Below, one piece after another: positions 9,101 through 16,426 of a DNA stretch of 40,466 nt. Every line of letters begins with the position of its first letter. The stretch's first letter is position 1. This DNA is from Bacillota bacterium (lineage in GTDB: Bacteria > Bacillota > Limnochordia > DTU080): NCBI GenBank assembly GCA_012838035.1, contig DUQB01000134.1:1-40466 (forward strand). Reading direction: 5' to 3'. Made by a program: the position numbers and the translations under genes. The notes under the pieces are model-generated. The model saw nothing but the letters and a program-made list of their open reading frames with translations. It did not search any database and was not told where the DNA came from.

Positions 9101-9865
9101 CGGCAATTTCTGCCGCGGCCAAGTTAGACGCACACCAGGCTTACCACCTGCCTCAAACTGCGACGAATGCACCAGTGCATTGATACCCAGACTGCTGTCG
9201 ACCAATGCCGTATCCAGCGCCTGCGCCAACAGAGGTGGTCCAAAGCTCTGAAACGTGTTACTTACGGCATAGGTCGTCATGTATGGATAGAGTTGCTCCA
9301 CTTGGGCTTGCGCCGCCGGCGCCAACCGAACATGAGTATTTAACTCTACCGTACCGTTTGCGAGCACTCTGTCTTCCTGTTCCCGAATCTCATACGAAAG
9401 CAACTGAGCGGCCGGGTCGTATGCCAGCCGGCACTGATACGTCTGATCCGCGCCAAATAACCAGCCTACATCGTTGAGTTCAATCCACTCCCAAGCGTCG
9501 TCACGCAGTTGTCCCAAGTTGTCGGCCAGTATGTCCGGTTTGGCTGTCAACTGCAGCGTCCACTTGGGAAACCACGAGCTGGTCTCTTTCATCCAACGCA
9601 AACCGACTACAACGTCATCCTCGCTCTCGGCATCAACCAGCGACGTCATCCAGATGACCGATTCTTGATCCAACAACCCCGTGCTGAACAGAAATTGGCC
9701 GGCAACCGTAAACGGTGCGGGAACGGAACCTGCTGCAGCAAACACGCCCACAGTAAGTAGACTTATCACGATCAACCCCAGTAGGATGGAGCTACGCAGT
9801 CGCGAGCGAAAACACGTAACGACATGCTTAACCGTACTCAAACGTTTAACTAACGGCGCAAACAC
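6188..9865 (-). CDS. Giant secreted pectate-lyase-like beta-helix protein with C-terminal carbohydrate-binding-like domain
   Basis: 1225 residues from the GTG at 9865, chosen because GGAGG lies ten bases upstream and a signal-anchor (LLGLIVISLLTVGVFAA, about residues 30-46) follows closely; the frame is open up to 10036. Residues about 50-570 are beta-rich and unrecognised. From about 575 the protein has the Pectate_lyase_3 pattern: GEGDDTRRIQTAINEV, then GAVLLKKGTYEIGSSIQLSA and GVVLRGEGDGEDGTVLIATG. These are the opening rungs of a right-handed parallel beta-helix used by polysaccharide lyases, GH28-like enzymes and phage depolymerases. The helix runs to about 1040. Residues about 1072-1225 form a binding-like domain (NLLPNPGL to AFFDYAGLQI) related to the 2769-3308 protein. 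Catalytic residues cannot be assigned by eye. Probably an extracellular or surface polysaccharide-active protein. Confidence 0.8.
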   Translation of the reverse strand: MFAPLVKRLSTVKHVVTCFRSRLRSSILLGLIVISLLTVGVFAAAGSVPAPFTVAGQFLFSTGLLDQESVIWMTSLVDAESEDDVVVGLRWMKETSSWFPKWTLQLTAKPDILADNLGQLRDDAWEWIELNDVGWLFGADQTYQCRLAYDPAAQLLSYEIREQEDRVLANGTVELNTHVRLAPAAQAQVEQLYPYMTTYAVSNTFQSFGPPLLAQALDTALVDSSLGINALVHSSQFEAGGKPGVRLTWPRQKLPGQALLQVRQGDQLTLLATSNWSEEPQLLTLPTEKLPWGSSSIELIYQEGSQQWVINQHDFRYYQGVAHVGMQVVGRDDAGGLLLKASITTQSSDREYPLELTVDYTPSIETMQAETWTLQDTIVFPPGQSHLEAVYTIPVPPFSGNITLSVVASRPEKLIVAGGQMGFTLENALAFRATIQGSGLRAEQGQPALLRTGNPYPTIHLDKLLLGEQEGMLRVQLVGPHQKLLQEEAHQVAHGMELSLGFNGEVTEAGLYEIRLTLERTNLPNAYQTLHFRAVASDAEEEMAKQLAFLGQDGRLQYTPDYLGNQIPDFSYAGYMGGGVPLPTVPVKAIVEPGEGDDTRRIQTAINEVSALPQDANGFRGAVLLKKGTYEIGSSIQLSASGVVLRGEGDGEDGTVLIATGAGSRSLIQISGLGGLNIDTRRSWQITDLYVPVGARSFHVASAEGLNIGDLIVIRRYGNAAFISEIGMDQLPAVSGRNIVQWQPFHLDFERTITDISGDVVTIDAPLTNAIELQWGGGQVFLARDLRSEKIGVENLRAVSEYDDAVRCFNNGYFPCDENHASYLVSFSQVKNAWASNLTAVHFAHGAALVNGTAKSLTIQDIYSLAPVATLEGSRRYPFHVLGQLTLVQRAYTDNARHAYATNKQVTGPIVFLHTMSEIDHANSEPHRMWAVGGLYDNVVSQIAIQDRYTYGSGHGWAGANFVAWNTTGRLMVQKPPTAQNWVIGHIGQRHPGSFLPREQGYTYGAGSHVKPQSLYLQQLQDRLGKAAVVGIGYPDGPNSIVKMGDPRKIGVWRNTDIQEAVVPPIIASGGINLLPNPGLAGEEGEFPFGWEPYTKVADIGKDVFFTQEEDSWGVQVFSIDDRLRDKGYGIRSIPQPVQVGATYTASALVRTEDGGKGYVYVDFLDANGKRVQAKSATSTSRIWQPVTATLTAPEGAVSVMVVLYSDSTSMGKAFFDYAGLQIEY

Positions 9866-10186
9866 AAAGATCACTCCTCCAATCCGCCTTGTGATCTGCT
9901 CGATAACTTGTGATACTGAGACATCCTGAAACTGCAGTCGAGTTCTTCTCGTATTCACCTCGCCGATCGGCACGACGCAGCTGATGAGGTCCCTGAACAC
10001 GATAAGTCCGGACTCCGTTCTCTTTTGCCCGAGCAAATCTTATACATAAGCCGCTTTAAGCTGCATGGTTCGCCATACAACCACAGTATACGTTCAACTT
10101 AAGTCAGCGCTTTCCTTCAGATGATGTTGAGATTCATACGCTGAACGCGACTGTTGGTGAGGGGGTAATGAGTTGATCTCGCGTCT
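9866..10186. other. Intergenic leader of the giant beta-helix gene
   Basis: About 320 bases between the end of the HD gene and the chosen GTG start. The giant protein's frame stays open through much of it, so a longer N-terminus is possible. TATACT near 10090 on the minus strand could be a -10 box but has no matching -35. I see no terminator and no small gene. Confidence 0.4.
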
Positions 10187-11458
10187 TCAATCAGCGGTAA
10201 ACAGTGCCCGTACTTGAGCCACCACTTCCTGCGGCACATACACGTTGACGGCTTCTCGCGGACGCTGCGCGACCGCTCGGATGGGTTCGGAGAGTTTAGT
10301 CACCTCTACCGGCCGCCCTGCATCGGTTACGGCGCGAATGGTGGGAACGCGCCGCGCGCCTGCTTCTTCGGTGTATGTATCGTAGGCCAAGTTACGCGTG
10401 TGATCCACCTGCAGATAGTAATCGGGGTCCCAACCGCTGTTTTGCACAAGGGTCCGCGCCTGCTCCAACTGCGCGGCAACATCGCTGGTATGAGGCGCTT
10501 TAAAGATCGGCTTCAACAAGCGACGAGCGAGGAAACGGTCGGCTAGATCGGCTAAAATGGGGTCGGGATGATAGCGCCATTGCTTGAGCGAACTGTACAC
10601 ATCATAGTCGTCTACCAACAGGTATTGCCCTACATCCGAGCATGAGCCGCTCAGTACGGGCACGAGTCCCGGCGTCACGTGTTGCGCACTTAGTCCGCCT
10701 TCCTGCCATAACCGCACGGCTCGCCGCCACGCGGCACGCAACAGTAGTTCGTGACTGCGAATGGCCTTATGAAAGTAGACCTGCCAGTACATAAAGTAAC
10801 GGGCGAGGACGTACTCCTCAACCGCGACGACGCCTTTGGCCTGAATCACCACATGCTGATCAACCAGTTGCAAGGTGTTTATCAAGCGATGCAGATCGAA
10901 ATGACCGTAGGTAACGCCCGTATAGAGCGAATCGCGCAATAAATAGTCCATGCGATCGGCATCCAACTGGCTGGAGACCAACTCCGCCACAAAGGCCGGA
11001 CCGGCGTAGGAGCCTCCCAGCACGTCGGCTATTTGTTGAGGCAACGACTCATCCACTTGCCTAAGCACCTTATTTATTTCGGTTTCACCAGTGATGATCG
11101 CCTGGGACCACGCCTCGTGAGTCTTATCCTGAGTCAGCAGATTCTCCAACGCATGAGAAAACGGACCGTGCCCCACATCGTGTAATAGAGCTGCGCAAAG
11201 CGCCGTAATCCGCACATCGGCGGCTATAGAAAAGCCCGCATGCTCCAAGCGGTCGAGCATCTGCTGCATAATCCACAGCGTACCCAAACTGTGACCAAAG
11301 CGACTGTGCTCCGCTCCGTGATACGTACCGTAGGATACCCCCAGCTGCCGAATTCGTCGTAGACGTTGAAACTCCGGCGTATCAATCAATTGCCGCAGAT
11401 AATCCGCGTTCACCAGGATAAAGCCGTGTACAGGGTCCCGATATGCCTGTTCACGCAT
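10187..11458 (-). CDS. HD-domain phosphohydrolase (COG1078, dGTPase-like)
   Basis: A 423-residue cytosolic metal-dependent phosphohydrolase. The N-terminus (YRDPVHGFI) and the motifs HSRFGHSLG (from His51) and LLHDVGHGPFSH (His93-Asp94 as the HD pair) are those of the YdhJ/COG1078 branch related to dNTP triphosphohydrolases; members act on dNTPs or other nucleotides. The later SQLDADRMDYLLRDS segment is also typical of the branch. ATG start with AAGGAGG seven bases upstream. It is the last gene of the nine-gene minus-strand run, 49 bases after an SDR gene. The exact substrate is not visible in the sequence. Confidence 0.9.
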   Translation of the reverse strand: MREQAYRDPVHGFILVNADYLRQLIDTPEFQRLRRIRQLGVSYGTYHGAEHSRFGHSLGTLWIMQQMLDRLEHAGFSIAADVRITALCAALLHDVGHGPFSHALENLLTQDKTHEAWSQAIITGETEINKVLRQVDESLPQQIADVLGGSYAGPAFVAELVSSQLDADRMDYLLRDSLYTGVTYGHFDLHRLINTLQLVDQHVVIQAKGVVAVEEYVLARYFMYWQVYFHKAIRSHELLLRAAWRRAVRLWQEGGLSAQHVTPGLVPVLSGSCSDVGQYLLVDDYDVYSSLKQWRYHPDPILADLADRFLARRLLKPIFKAPHTSDVAAQLEQARTLVQNSGWDPDYYLQVDHTRNLAYDTYTEEAGARRVPTIRAVTDAGRPVEVTKLSEPIRAVAQRPREAVNVYVPQEVVAQVRALFTAD

Positions 11459-11507
11459 CCTACGGCCTCCTTGTCGGCATTTTTGCGCTGCACGCGGGCG
11501 GCAAAAC

Positions 11508-12251
11508 CTACGCCATGGCGCCGTTGAGGCTAATCACCTGTCCGGAGATGTAACCTGCTTCCGGCGAGACCAAGAAAGCTACCGCGGCCGCCACATCCTC
11601 CACTGTACCCAAACGCCCCATCGGCACCGCTGCTGCAAACTCGTCCAGGTCCTCTGCGCTAAGACCCGACAGCATCTGCGTCGCCACGGCGCCGGGAGCT
11701 ACGGCGTTCACCGTAATGCCGCCGCGCGCCACCTCTTTGGCCAGCGATCGGACAAAACCGATCTGGCCGGCTTTGGCGGCAGAGTAAGCCACCTCGTTGG
11801 CCGCCCCCACTAATCCCCAGATGGAAGAGATGAGCACGATCCTCCCCCAACCACGTTGAATCATGCCGGGTAGAACATATTTGCTCAACACGAAGGGCGC
11901 GCGCATATGCACGGCCATCAAGTAATCCCACTCGCTGACCTGCGTATCCATTAACAATCTGGCTAAAGCAACTCCCGCATTACAGATCAGGATGTCCGGA
12001 GCGCCCAACTGTTGTTCCATGCCGGTCAACAGCTCCTTACAAGCTTGGGGGTCTGAGATATCCGCTTGTAAGGCCATCGCTCTGCCACCCATGCTGGTAA
12101 TCTCATGCGCTACCCGTTCCGCCGCCGCACGTCGTTCCAGGTAACCTACCCCTACCGCAGCTCCGTCGCTCGCGAGCCGAAGGGCAATCGCTCTCCCTAT
12201 TCCGCGACCGCCCCCGGTCACCAGGGCTGTTTTCCCGCTCAACACCGGCAT
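11508..12251 (-). CDS. Short-chain dehydrogenase/reductase (FabG-like), SDR 1
   Basis: A 247-residue NAD(P)-dependent SDR. The ATG at 12251 was chosen because GGAGGGAAGGA lies just upstream; the frame is open 18 codons further. The nucleotide motif TGGGRGIG (12-19), NAG (91-93), catalytic Ser in LISS (142-143) and YSAAK (Tyr156, Lys160) are all present, so it should be active. The structural Asn of the tetrad appears as His (about 116, VHMRAPF where VNxxxPF is usual). The closest family is 3-oxoacyl-ACP reductase, but many such proteins reduce sugars or hydroxy acids. It sits in tandem with two other SDR genes, 22 bases after the next one, which suggests duplication within an operon. Confidence 0.9.
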   Translation of the reverse strand: MPVLSGKTALVTGGGRGIGRAIALRLASDGAAVGVGYLERRAAAERVAHEITSMGGRAMALQADISDPQACKELLTGMEQQLGAPDILICNAGVALARLLMDTQVSEWDYLMAVHMRAPFVLSKYVLPGMIQRGWGRIVLISSIWGLVGAANEVAYSAAKAGQIGFVRSLAKEVARGGITVNAVAPGAVATQMLSGLSAEDLDEFAAAVPMGRLGTVEDVAAAVAFLVSPEAGYISGQVISLNGAMA

Positions 12252-12273
12252 GTTCCTTCCCTCCATCGGCGCC

Positions 12274-13047
12274 TTACAACTGTCGGATATGAAAACCGCC
12301 GTCAACGTTGATCACTTCACCTGTAGAGAACGGCAGCATGTCGGTCGCGATGCCCGCCACCGTCCTGCCCACATCCTCCGGCGTACCCCAACGTTTGATG
12401 GGAGTGATGTTATTGGCGATCAGCTCATCGTACTTGGCTTTCACCGCCGCTGTCATGTCGGTCGCAATAATTCCCGGCCGTACTTCGTAAACCAAAATGC
12501 CGTACTCTGCTAATCGCGCGGCGAACAACCGGGTCATCATACCGACGCCGGCTTTGCTCAAACAGTATTCCGGCCTGTTCACCGAAGCGGCATAGGCCGA
12601 TACCGAACCTACGTTGATGATTTTAGGCCGCGCCTGCGGATCGCGCCGCACCAGAGCAATCATTTGCTTAGCCACTTTTTGTGTAAGAAAAAAGGGGCCG
12701 CGTAAATTGATGCGCATCAGACGATCAAAACCGGCCGGTTCGGTTTCCAGTAGGTCGAGTCGCTTTTGCGGCGCTACGCCTGCGTTATTCACCAAAACAT
12801 CAATACGACCGAAGCGCCGCATAACGGCTTCATATAACTCGTCGCGCTGCGCATCGTCACCGATATCGCCGCCAAACACGTCTGCTTCTACGCCCCTGGC
12901 GCGAATAGCGTCAGCCACTTCTTCCGCCGCTTCTCTGCGACTGGCGTAGTTGACCGCCACATGAAAGCCGACTTCCGCCAACGCTAAAGCGATGCCGCGA
13001 CCGATGCCCCGGCTGCTGCCCGTCACCAACGCCACCTGCTGCGTCAC
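12274..13047 (-). CDS. Short-chain dehydrogenase/reductase (FabG-like), SDR 2
   Basis: A 257-residue SDR from a GTG start with GGAGG seven bases upstream. All tetrad positions are intact: cofactor loop TGSSRGIG (9-16), NNAG (87-90), Asn114 in INLRGPF, Ser148 in NVGSVS, and YCLSK (Tyr161, Lys165). The C-terminus (STGEVINVDGG) is typical of the family. Best described as a 3-ketoacyl-ACP-reductase-like oxidoreductase of unassigned substrate. It lies 16 bases downstream of SDR 3 and 22 upstream of SDR 1, so the three are almost certainly co-transcribed. Confidence 0.9.
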   Translation of the reverse strand: MTQQVALVTGSSRGIGRGIALALAEVGFHVAVNYASRREAAEEVADAIRARGVEADVFGGDIGDDAQRDELYEAVMRRFGRIDVLVNNAGVAPQKRLDLLETEPAGFDRLMRINLRGPFFLTQKVAKQMIALVRRDPQARPKIINVGSVSAYAASVNRPEYCLSKAGVGMMTRLFAARLAEYGILVYEVRPGIIATDMTAAVKAKYDELIANNITPIKRWGTPEDVGRTVAGIATDMLPFSTGEVINVDGGFHIRQL

Positions 13048-13063
13048 AGCATTTCCTCCTTAA

Positions 13064-13816
13064 CTAGATATCGTACCCACCGGTTACATTCAGCACCGCT
13101 CCGTTGATAAACGACGCCTGGGGAGAGAGCAAGAAAAGGACGGCATCGACAATATCTTCGCTGGTACCCGGACGCCCGACGGGAGCTTTATCGCTTTTGA
13201 TATTCAGCGCCGCGGCGCGAGAAATATCCCGGTCACGGATATCACCGGGCGAAACGACGTTCACGGTGATGCCGAAAGGCCCTTCTTCAATGGCTAGAGC
13301 TCGCGATAAAGCGACCACGCCGGCTTTGCCCGCCATGTGCGGCCCTATTCCTTTAGCCGCTCCGGCGCGCTCGGCGCCTGCCGCCCCGAGGTTGACGATC
13401 CGTCCCCAACCGGCTGGGCGCATATAATTCAAAGCGGTCATAGAGCAGTAAAAGGTGGCCGAAACCGTACTGGCGATAATGCGATCAAACTCTTCGGGCG
13501 TATGCTCCCGGCACCGTTTGTATGCGAATTCACCGGCATTGTTGATGAGGATATCGATACCGCCGAACGCCGCAACTGCGCCTTCCACCAATCCAACGCA
13601 ATCCTCACGCCGAGTTACGTCTCCGCCTAGCGTCACCGCCCTGCGGCCTAAGGCCGTAATGCGCGCCGCCACCTGCTCTGCGCCAACCGGATTGCGGTAG
13701 TAGTTCACCGCCACATCGGCACCTGTTTGCGCCAAACCATAGGCTATATGAGCGCCGATGCCGCCGGAACTGCCGGTTACCAAGGCGCGCTTGCCCAATA
13801 AAAAGTTCTCCGCCAT
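13064..13816 (-). CDS. SDR-fold protein lacking most of the catalytic tetrad, SDR 3
   Basis: A 250-residue SDR-fold protein. The ATG at 13816 follows GAGGTGG at a good distance; a GTG at 13828 is possible. The cofactor loop TGSSGGIG (14-21) and NNAG (92-95) are intact, but the active site is not. Where Ser is expected the sequence reads NLGAAG (Ala about 145). Where YxxxK is expected it reads HMAGK (His160, Lys164). The tetrad Asn position reads Thr (about 117). Only Lys164 survives. The frame is full length with a normal C-terminus (GAVLNVTGG), so this looks like a selected non-canonical or non-catalytic SDR, perhaps a partner or NAD-sensing subunit of the adjacent intact SDRs (inference). 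It may instead use different chemistry. Confidence 0.85.
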   Translation of the reverse strand: MAENFLLGKRALVTGSSGGIGAHIAYGLAQTGADVAVNYYRNPVGAEQVAARITALGRRAVTLGGDVTRREDCVGLVEGAVAAFGGIDILINNAGEFAYKRCREHTPEEFDRIIASTVSATFYCSMTALNYMRPAGWGRIVNLGAAGAERAGAAKGIGPHMAGKAGVVALSRALAIEEGPFGITVNVVSPGDIRDRDISRAAALNIKSDKAPVGRPGTSEDIVDAVLFLLSPQASFINGAVLNVTGGYDI

Positions 13817-13877
13817 GTTGCGCACCACCTCTGTCGGTTACTGAAAGCGGGCATCGGCCCGCCGTGCAAAACCGCCC

Positions 13878-14033
13878 TTACAACAGCCAAGTCACCAGTT
13901 TGTAGCCCAAGTACATGCCGAAGATACCCAGCACCCCGGCCAGCGTTGCCGGCGCAGGTACCGGCAATCGCATCACGGCAAATACCATGCCGACCGCGAT
14001 ACCTACCACCAGGGCGATCAACAGCTCCCGCAT
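13878..14033 (-). CDS. XapX-domain small membrane protein (DUF1427)
   Basis: A 51-residue protein. It starts at the ATG at 14033 with GGGAGG nine bases upstream and ends in TAA at 13878. It has two hydrophobic segments, LLIALVVGIAVGMVFAV and LAGVLGIFGMYLGYKLVTWL, joined by the short MRLPVPAPATLAG turn. This RLPVPAP linker between two transmembrane helices is the hallmark of the XapX domain family, first named next to xanthosine/purine genes but of unknown function. It begins four bases after the Mug-type glycosylase gene ends, so it is translationally close-coupled. Small frames drawn on the opposite strand are shadows of it. Confidence 0.8.
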   Translation of the reverse strand: MRELLIALVVGIAVGMVFAVMRLPVPAPATLAGVLGIFGMYLGYKLVTWLL

Positions 14034-14037
14034 CTGT

Positions 14038-14631
14038 TCATTCCTCCCGAAACCCGCATCTATCTCTCCGCAAAGCCTGCAGTTGCCGCATGATTTCCAG
14101 CCTTTGCGCGCGAGGAATCGTACTGCGCGGGCTGGGGTTAGGCGCCGTAAAGTCTACGCATCCCGGTATCCGAGCGCTTTCGGCCGCTCCCCAGGAGACA
14201 GCTCGTGTTTTGGGTAACCCGGCGTAACCTCGATACACATCCTTACCCAGGAGGCACACAATCCGAGGCTTTAACGGCTTGAGCTTCTCTACCAGCAAGG
14301 CGCCGCCCTGCAGCAGTTCGTCATAGCTCAAATCGCCGGATCCTGGGGAGGGACGTGCGACAATATTTGTGACTCCCAAACCGTACCGTAACAGAGCGGC
14401 GTCATCAGCAGGCGTCAAGCGCTGCGGCGTAATGCCCGCCTCCGCTAATAAAGCCCAGAAATGATTGCCCGGACCGGCAAAGTGATGCCCTTGCCGCGCC
14501 GACCAACGCCCCGGGTTATACCCCACAAAGACGATATCCAACCCGGGGGCGAGGATGTCCGGGAGTCGTACCTGCTCCCAGGCGGCAGGACCCAATGGCT
14601 GATTCTGCCGCCCATGTTCACCGGTTTTCAC
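14038..14631 (-). CDS. mug: G/U mismatch-specific uracil-DNA glycosylase (Mug/TDG type)
   Basis: A 197-residue DNA-repair glycosylase that removes uracil or related bases from mismatches. The family's first motif reads VGYNPG (37-41; GINPG in E. coli Mug), keeping the Asn that helps activate water. The second, DNA-intercalating motif reads NPSPRS (165-170; NPSGLx in Mug). LLGKDVYRGYAG (about 127-138) matches the conserved middle of the family. Start: GTG at 14631 after a purine-rich AGGGGG. It lies between an inositol-monophosphatase-like gene (24 bases upstream) and XapX (4 bases downstream) in the long operon. The substrate may differ from that of E. coli Mug because the second motif is divergent. 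Confidence 0.85.
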   Translation of the reverse strand: MKTGEHGRQNQPLGPAAWEQVRLPDILAPGLDIVFVGYNPGRWSARQGHHFAGPGNHFWALLAEAGITPQRLTPADDAALLRYGLGVTNIVARPSPGSGDLSYDELLQGGALLVEKLKPLKPRIVCLLGKDVYRGYAGLPKTRAVSWGAAESARIPGCVDFTAPNPSPRSTIPRAQRLEIMRQLQALRRDRCGFREE

Positions 14632-14655
14632 CTTTTCCCCCTGCTTCCCATTGGA

Positions 14656-15447
14656 TTATCCCGCGTGCATGCCTGTTTTGCCTAGCTTAAGCACGTCCAG
14701 CATCGCCTGATGGATATGCGGGTTAGCCGCAACGATCTTACCGCCGTGCAGCGACCAAGGCCCGCCATCGTAATCGCTGATCACCCCACCGGCCTCCTGT
14801 ACGATCAATGCGCCCGCAGCCATATCATAGGCATACAAACCGGACTCCCAGTAGCCGTCAAAGCAGCCTTGCGCCGTGCGTACCAGGTCGTAAGCCGCCG
14901 AACCGGTGCGCCTGATGCCTTGACAACGGGTGAGGAAGTTCCCGTAATGATCGAGATTATTGTCTGAATCGTCATGCGCCGTGTATGGGAAACCGGTTAC
15001 CAGCAGCGAGTTGAGCAACGTCTCCGTATCGCTGACCCGTAAAGGTACTCCGTTAAGCATGGCTCCGCCACCTAATTCCGCAGTAAACAACTCATCGGTG
15101 GCAGGCAAGTAGACTACGCCGACAAGTAAACGATCCGCCTCGGCCAGCCCTATAGACACCGCATAGACCGGAAAACCATGGGCATAGTTGGTGGTGCCGT
15201 CAATAGGATCGATGTACCAGCAATACGCGTTGTCTCCACTGGTTCCGGTTTCTTCAGCCAAAATGGCATGCTCAGGGAAGGCGCCCCGCAGAATGCGCAC
15301 GATCTCCCGCTCAACGGCTTTATCCGCATCGGTCACCAAATCGATGCGTCCTTTGTGTTCAATGTTCACCTGACCGATCATGTTGCGGGCCACCGCGCCG
15401 GCTTGCAGTGCGGCTTGTATGGCGACCGCCAAATATGAGAGAGACAT
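14656..15447 (-). CDS. Inositol monophosphatase family protein
   Basis: A 263-residue Mg-dependent sugar/inositol phosphatase of the IMPase/SuhB family. The ATG at 15447 was chosen (AAAGGG seven bases upstream); the frame is open 11 codons further, into the previous gene. Metal-site motifs: DADKAVE (40-46), EE at 65-66 (LAEETG), DPIDGTTNY (80-88) and the C-terminal YDMAAGALIVQEAGG, in which Tyr replaces the usual Trp of WDxAAG. Family members hydrolyse myo-inositol 1-phosphate, fructose-1,6-bisphosphate or PAP. The substrate here cannot be told from sequence. It lies 19 bases downstream of the GarR-like dehydrogenase gene. Confidence 0.9.
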   Translation of the reverse strand: MSLSYLAVAIQAALQAGAVARNMIGQVNIEHKGRIDLVTDADKAVEREIVRILRGAFPEHAILAEETGTSGDNAYCWYIDPIDGTTNYAHGFPVYAVSIGLAEADRLLVGVVYLPATDELFTAELGGGAMLNGVPLRVSDTETLLNSLLVTGFPYTAHDDSDNNLDHYGNFLTRCQGIRRTGSAAYDLVRTAQGCFDGYWESGLYAYDMAAGALIVQEAGGVISDYDGGPWSLHGGKIVAANPHIHQAMLDVLKLGKTGMHAG

Positions 15448-15466
15448 AATACAACCCTTTCTACAT

Positions 15467-16357
15467 CTACCGTGCGACACGTGTATTAGCCAGCTTCTCC
15501 AAAGCCTTCACCAAAGCCTGGGTGCCTTCTTCCGCGGCGCCGTCCGCAGCAGCGGTCTGAAACATCTGCTGCGCTATAGCCGTACCGGGCAGAGGTACCT
15601 CCATATTCGCCGCCGCCTCGAGCGCCAAACGCAGATCCTTCATCTGTAACTTGATCATGAAGCCGGGAGCGTAATCGCCTTCTACCATCTTAGGCCCCAA
15701 GTTGGAGACCATCCAGGAACCGGCGGCGCCTTTGCTCACGATGCGAACGACCTGAGCGGGATCTGCGCCTGCCTTGGCAGCCAAAGTCAATCCCTCGGCC
15801 ACCGCCAGAATATTAAGGCCACAAATTACCTGGTTGCACAACTTCACCGTTTGTCCCATGCCGTGATCGCCGACATGTTCAATACTGTTGCCTAAGAGTC
15901 GTAGGATCGGCATACAGCGTTCCACAACCTCGCGCTTGCCTCCCACCATAATAGAGAGCGTGCCTTCTACAGCGCCGCGCTCACCGCCGCTCACCGGCGC
16001 ATCCAGCATGTCTACGCCTTTAGCGGCGCAGGCGGCGGCAATTTTGCGGGTGACCTCCGGAGAGATGGTGGACATGTCGATGAGAATGAGACCGCGGTGT
16101 GCTCCGGCCAGGACCCCCTGTTCGCCTAAGACTACCTGCTCAACATCGTTTGAATCGCCTACCATGGTGATGACGATATCCGAGACTTCAGCCACCTGAA
16201 CCGGTCCGTCCGCCGCAACGGCGCCGGCGGCGACCAGGGCGTCGATGCCGGGTCGGCTGCGATTCCACACCGTCACGTGATAACCTGCGTTTAGTAGATG
16301 ACGCGCCATCGGTCTCCCCATGATGCCAAGGCCGATAAAACCCAACGATAAGCTCAC
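15467..16357 (-). CDS. 3-hydroxyisobutyrate / tartronate-semialdehyde dehydrogenase family (GarR/GlxR-like)
   Basis: A 296-residue NAD(P)-dependent beta-hydroxyacid dehydrogenase. The start is the GTG at 16357, eight bases after GGAGG; the frame is open 19 codons further. Motifs: Rossmann LGFIGLGIMGRPMA at the N-terminus, substrate loop DAPVSGGERGA, and the catalytic-Lys helix GMGQTVKLCNQ (about residue 171). Family enzymes act on 3-hydroxyisobutyrate, tartronate semialdehyde (glycerate pathway) or succinic semialdehyde; the visible motifs do not separate these. It is the second gene of the operon, 69 bases after the outer-membrane-protein gene. Confidence 0.9.
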   Translation of the reverse strand: MSLSLGFIGLGIMGRPMARHLLNAGYHVTVWNRSRPGIDALVAAGAVAADGPVQVAEVSDIVITMVGDSNDVEQVVLGEQGVLAGAHRGLILIDMSTISPEVTRKIAAACAAKGVDMLDAPVSGGERGAVEGTLSIMVGGKREVVERCMPILRLLGNSIEHVGDHGMGQTVKLCNQVICGLNILAVAEGLTLAAKAGADPAQVVRIVSKGAAGSWMVSNLGPKMVEGDYAPGFMIKLQMKDLRLALEAAANMEVPLPGTAIAQQMFQTAAADGAAEEGTQALVKALEKLANTRVAR

Positions 16358-16426
16358 TGAACATCCCTCCATAGGAAAAATCAGACCCGTTTTCCTCGCC
16401 GCGTTGGAGAACACCGATCAGCGGCG

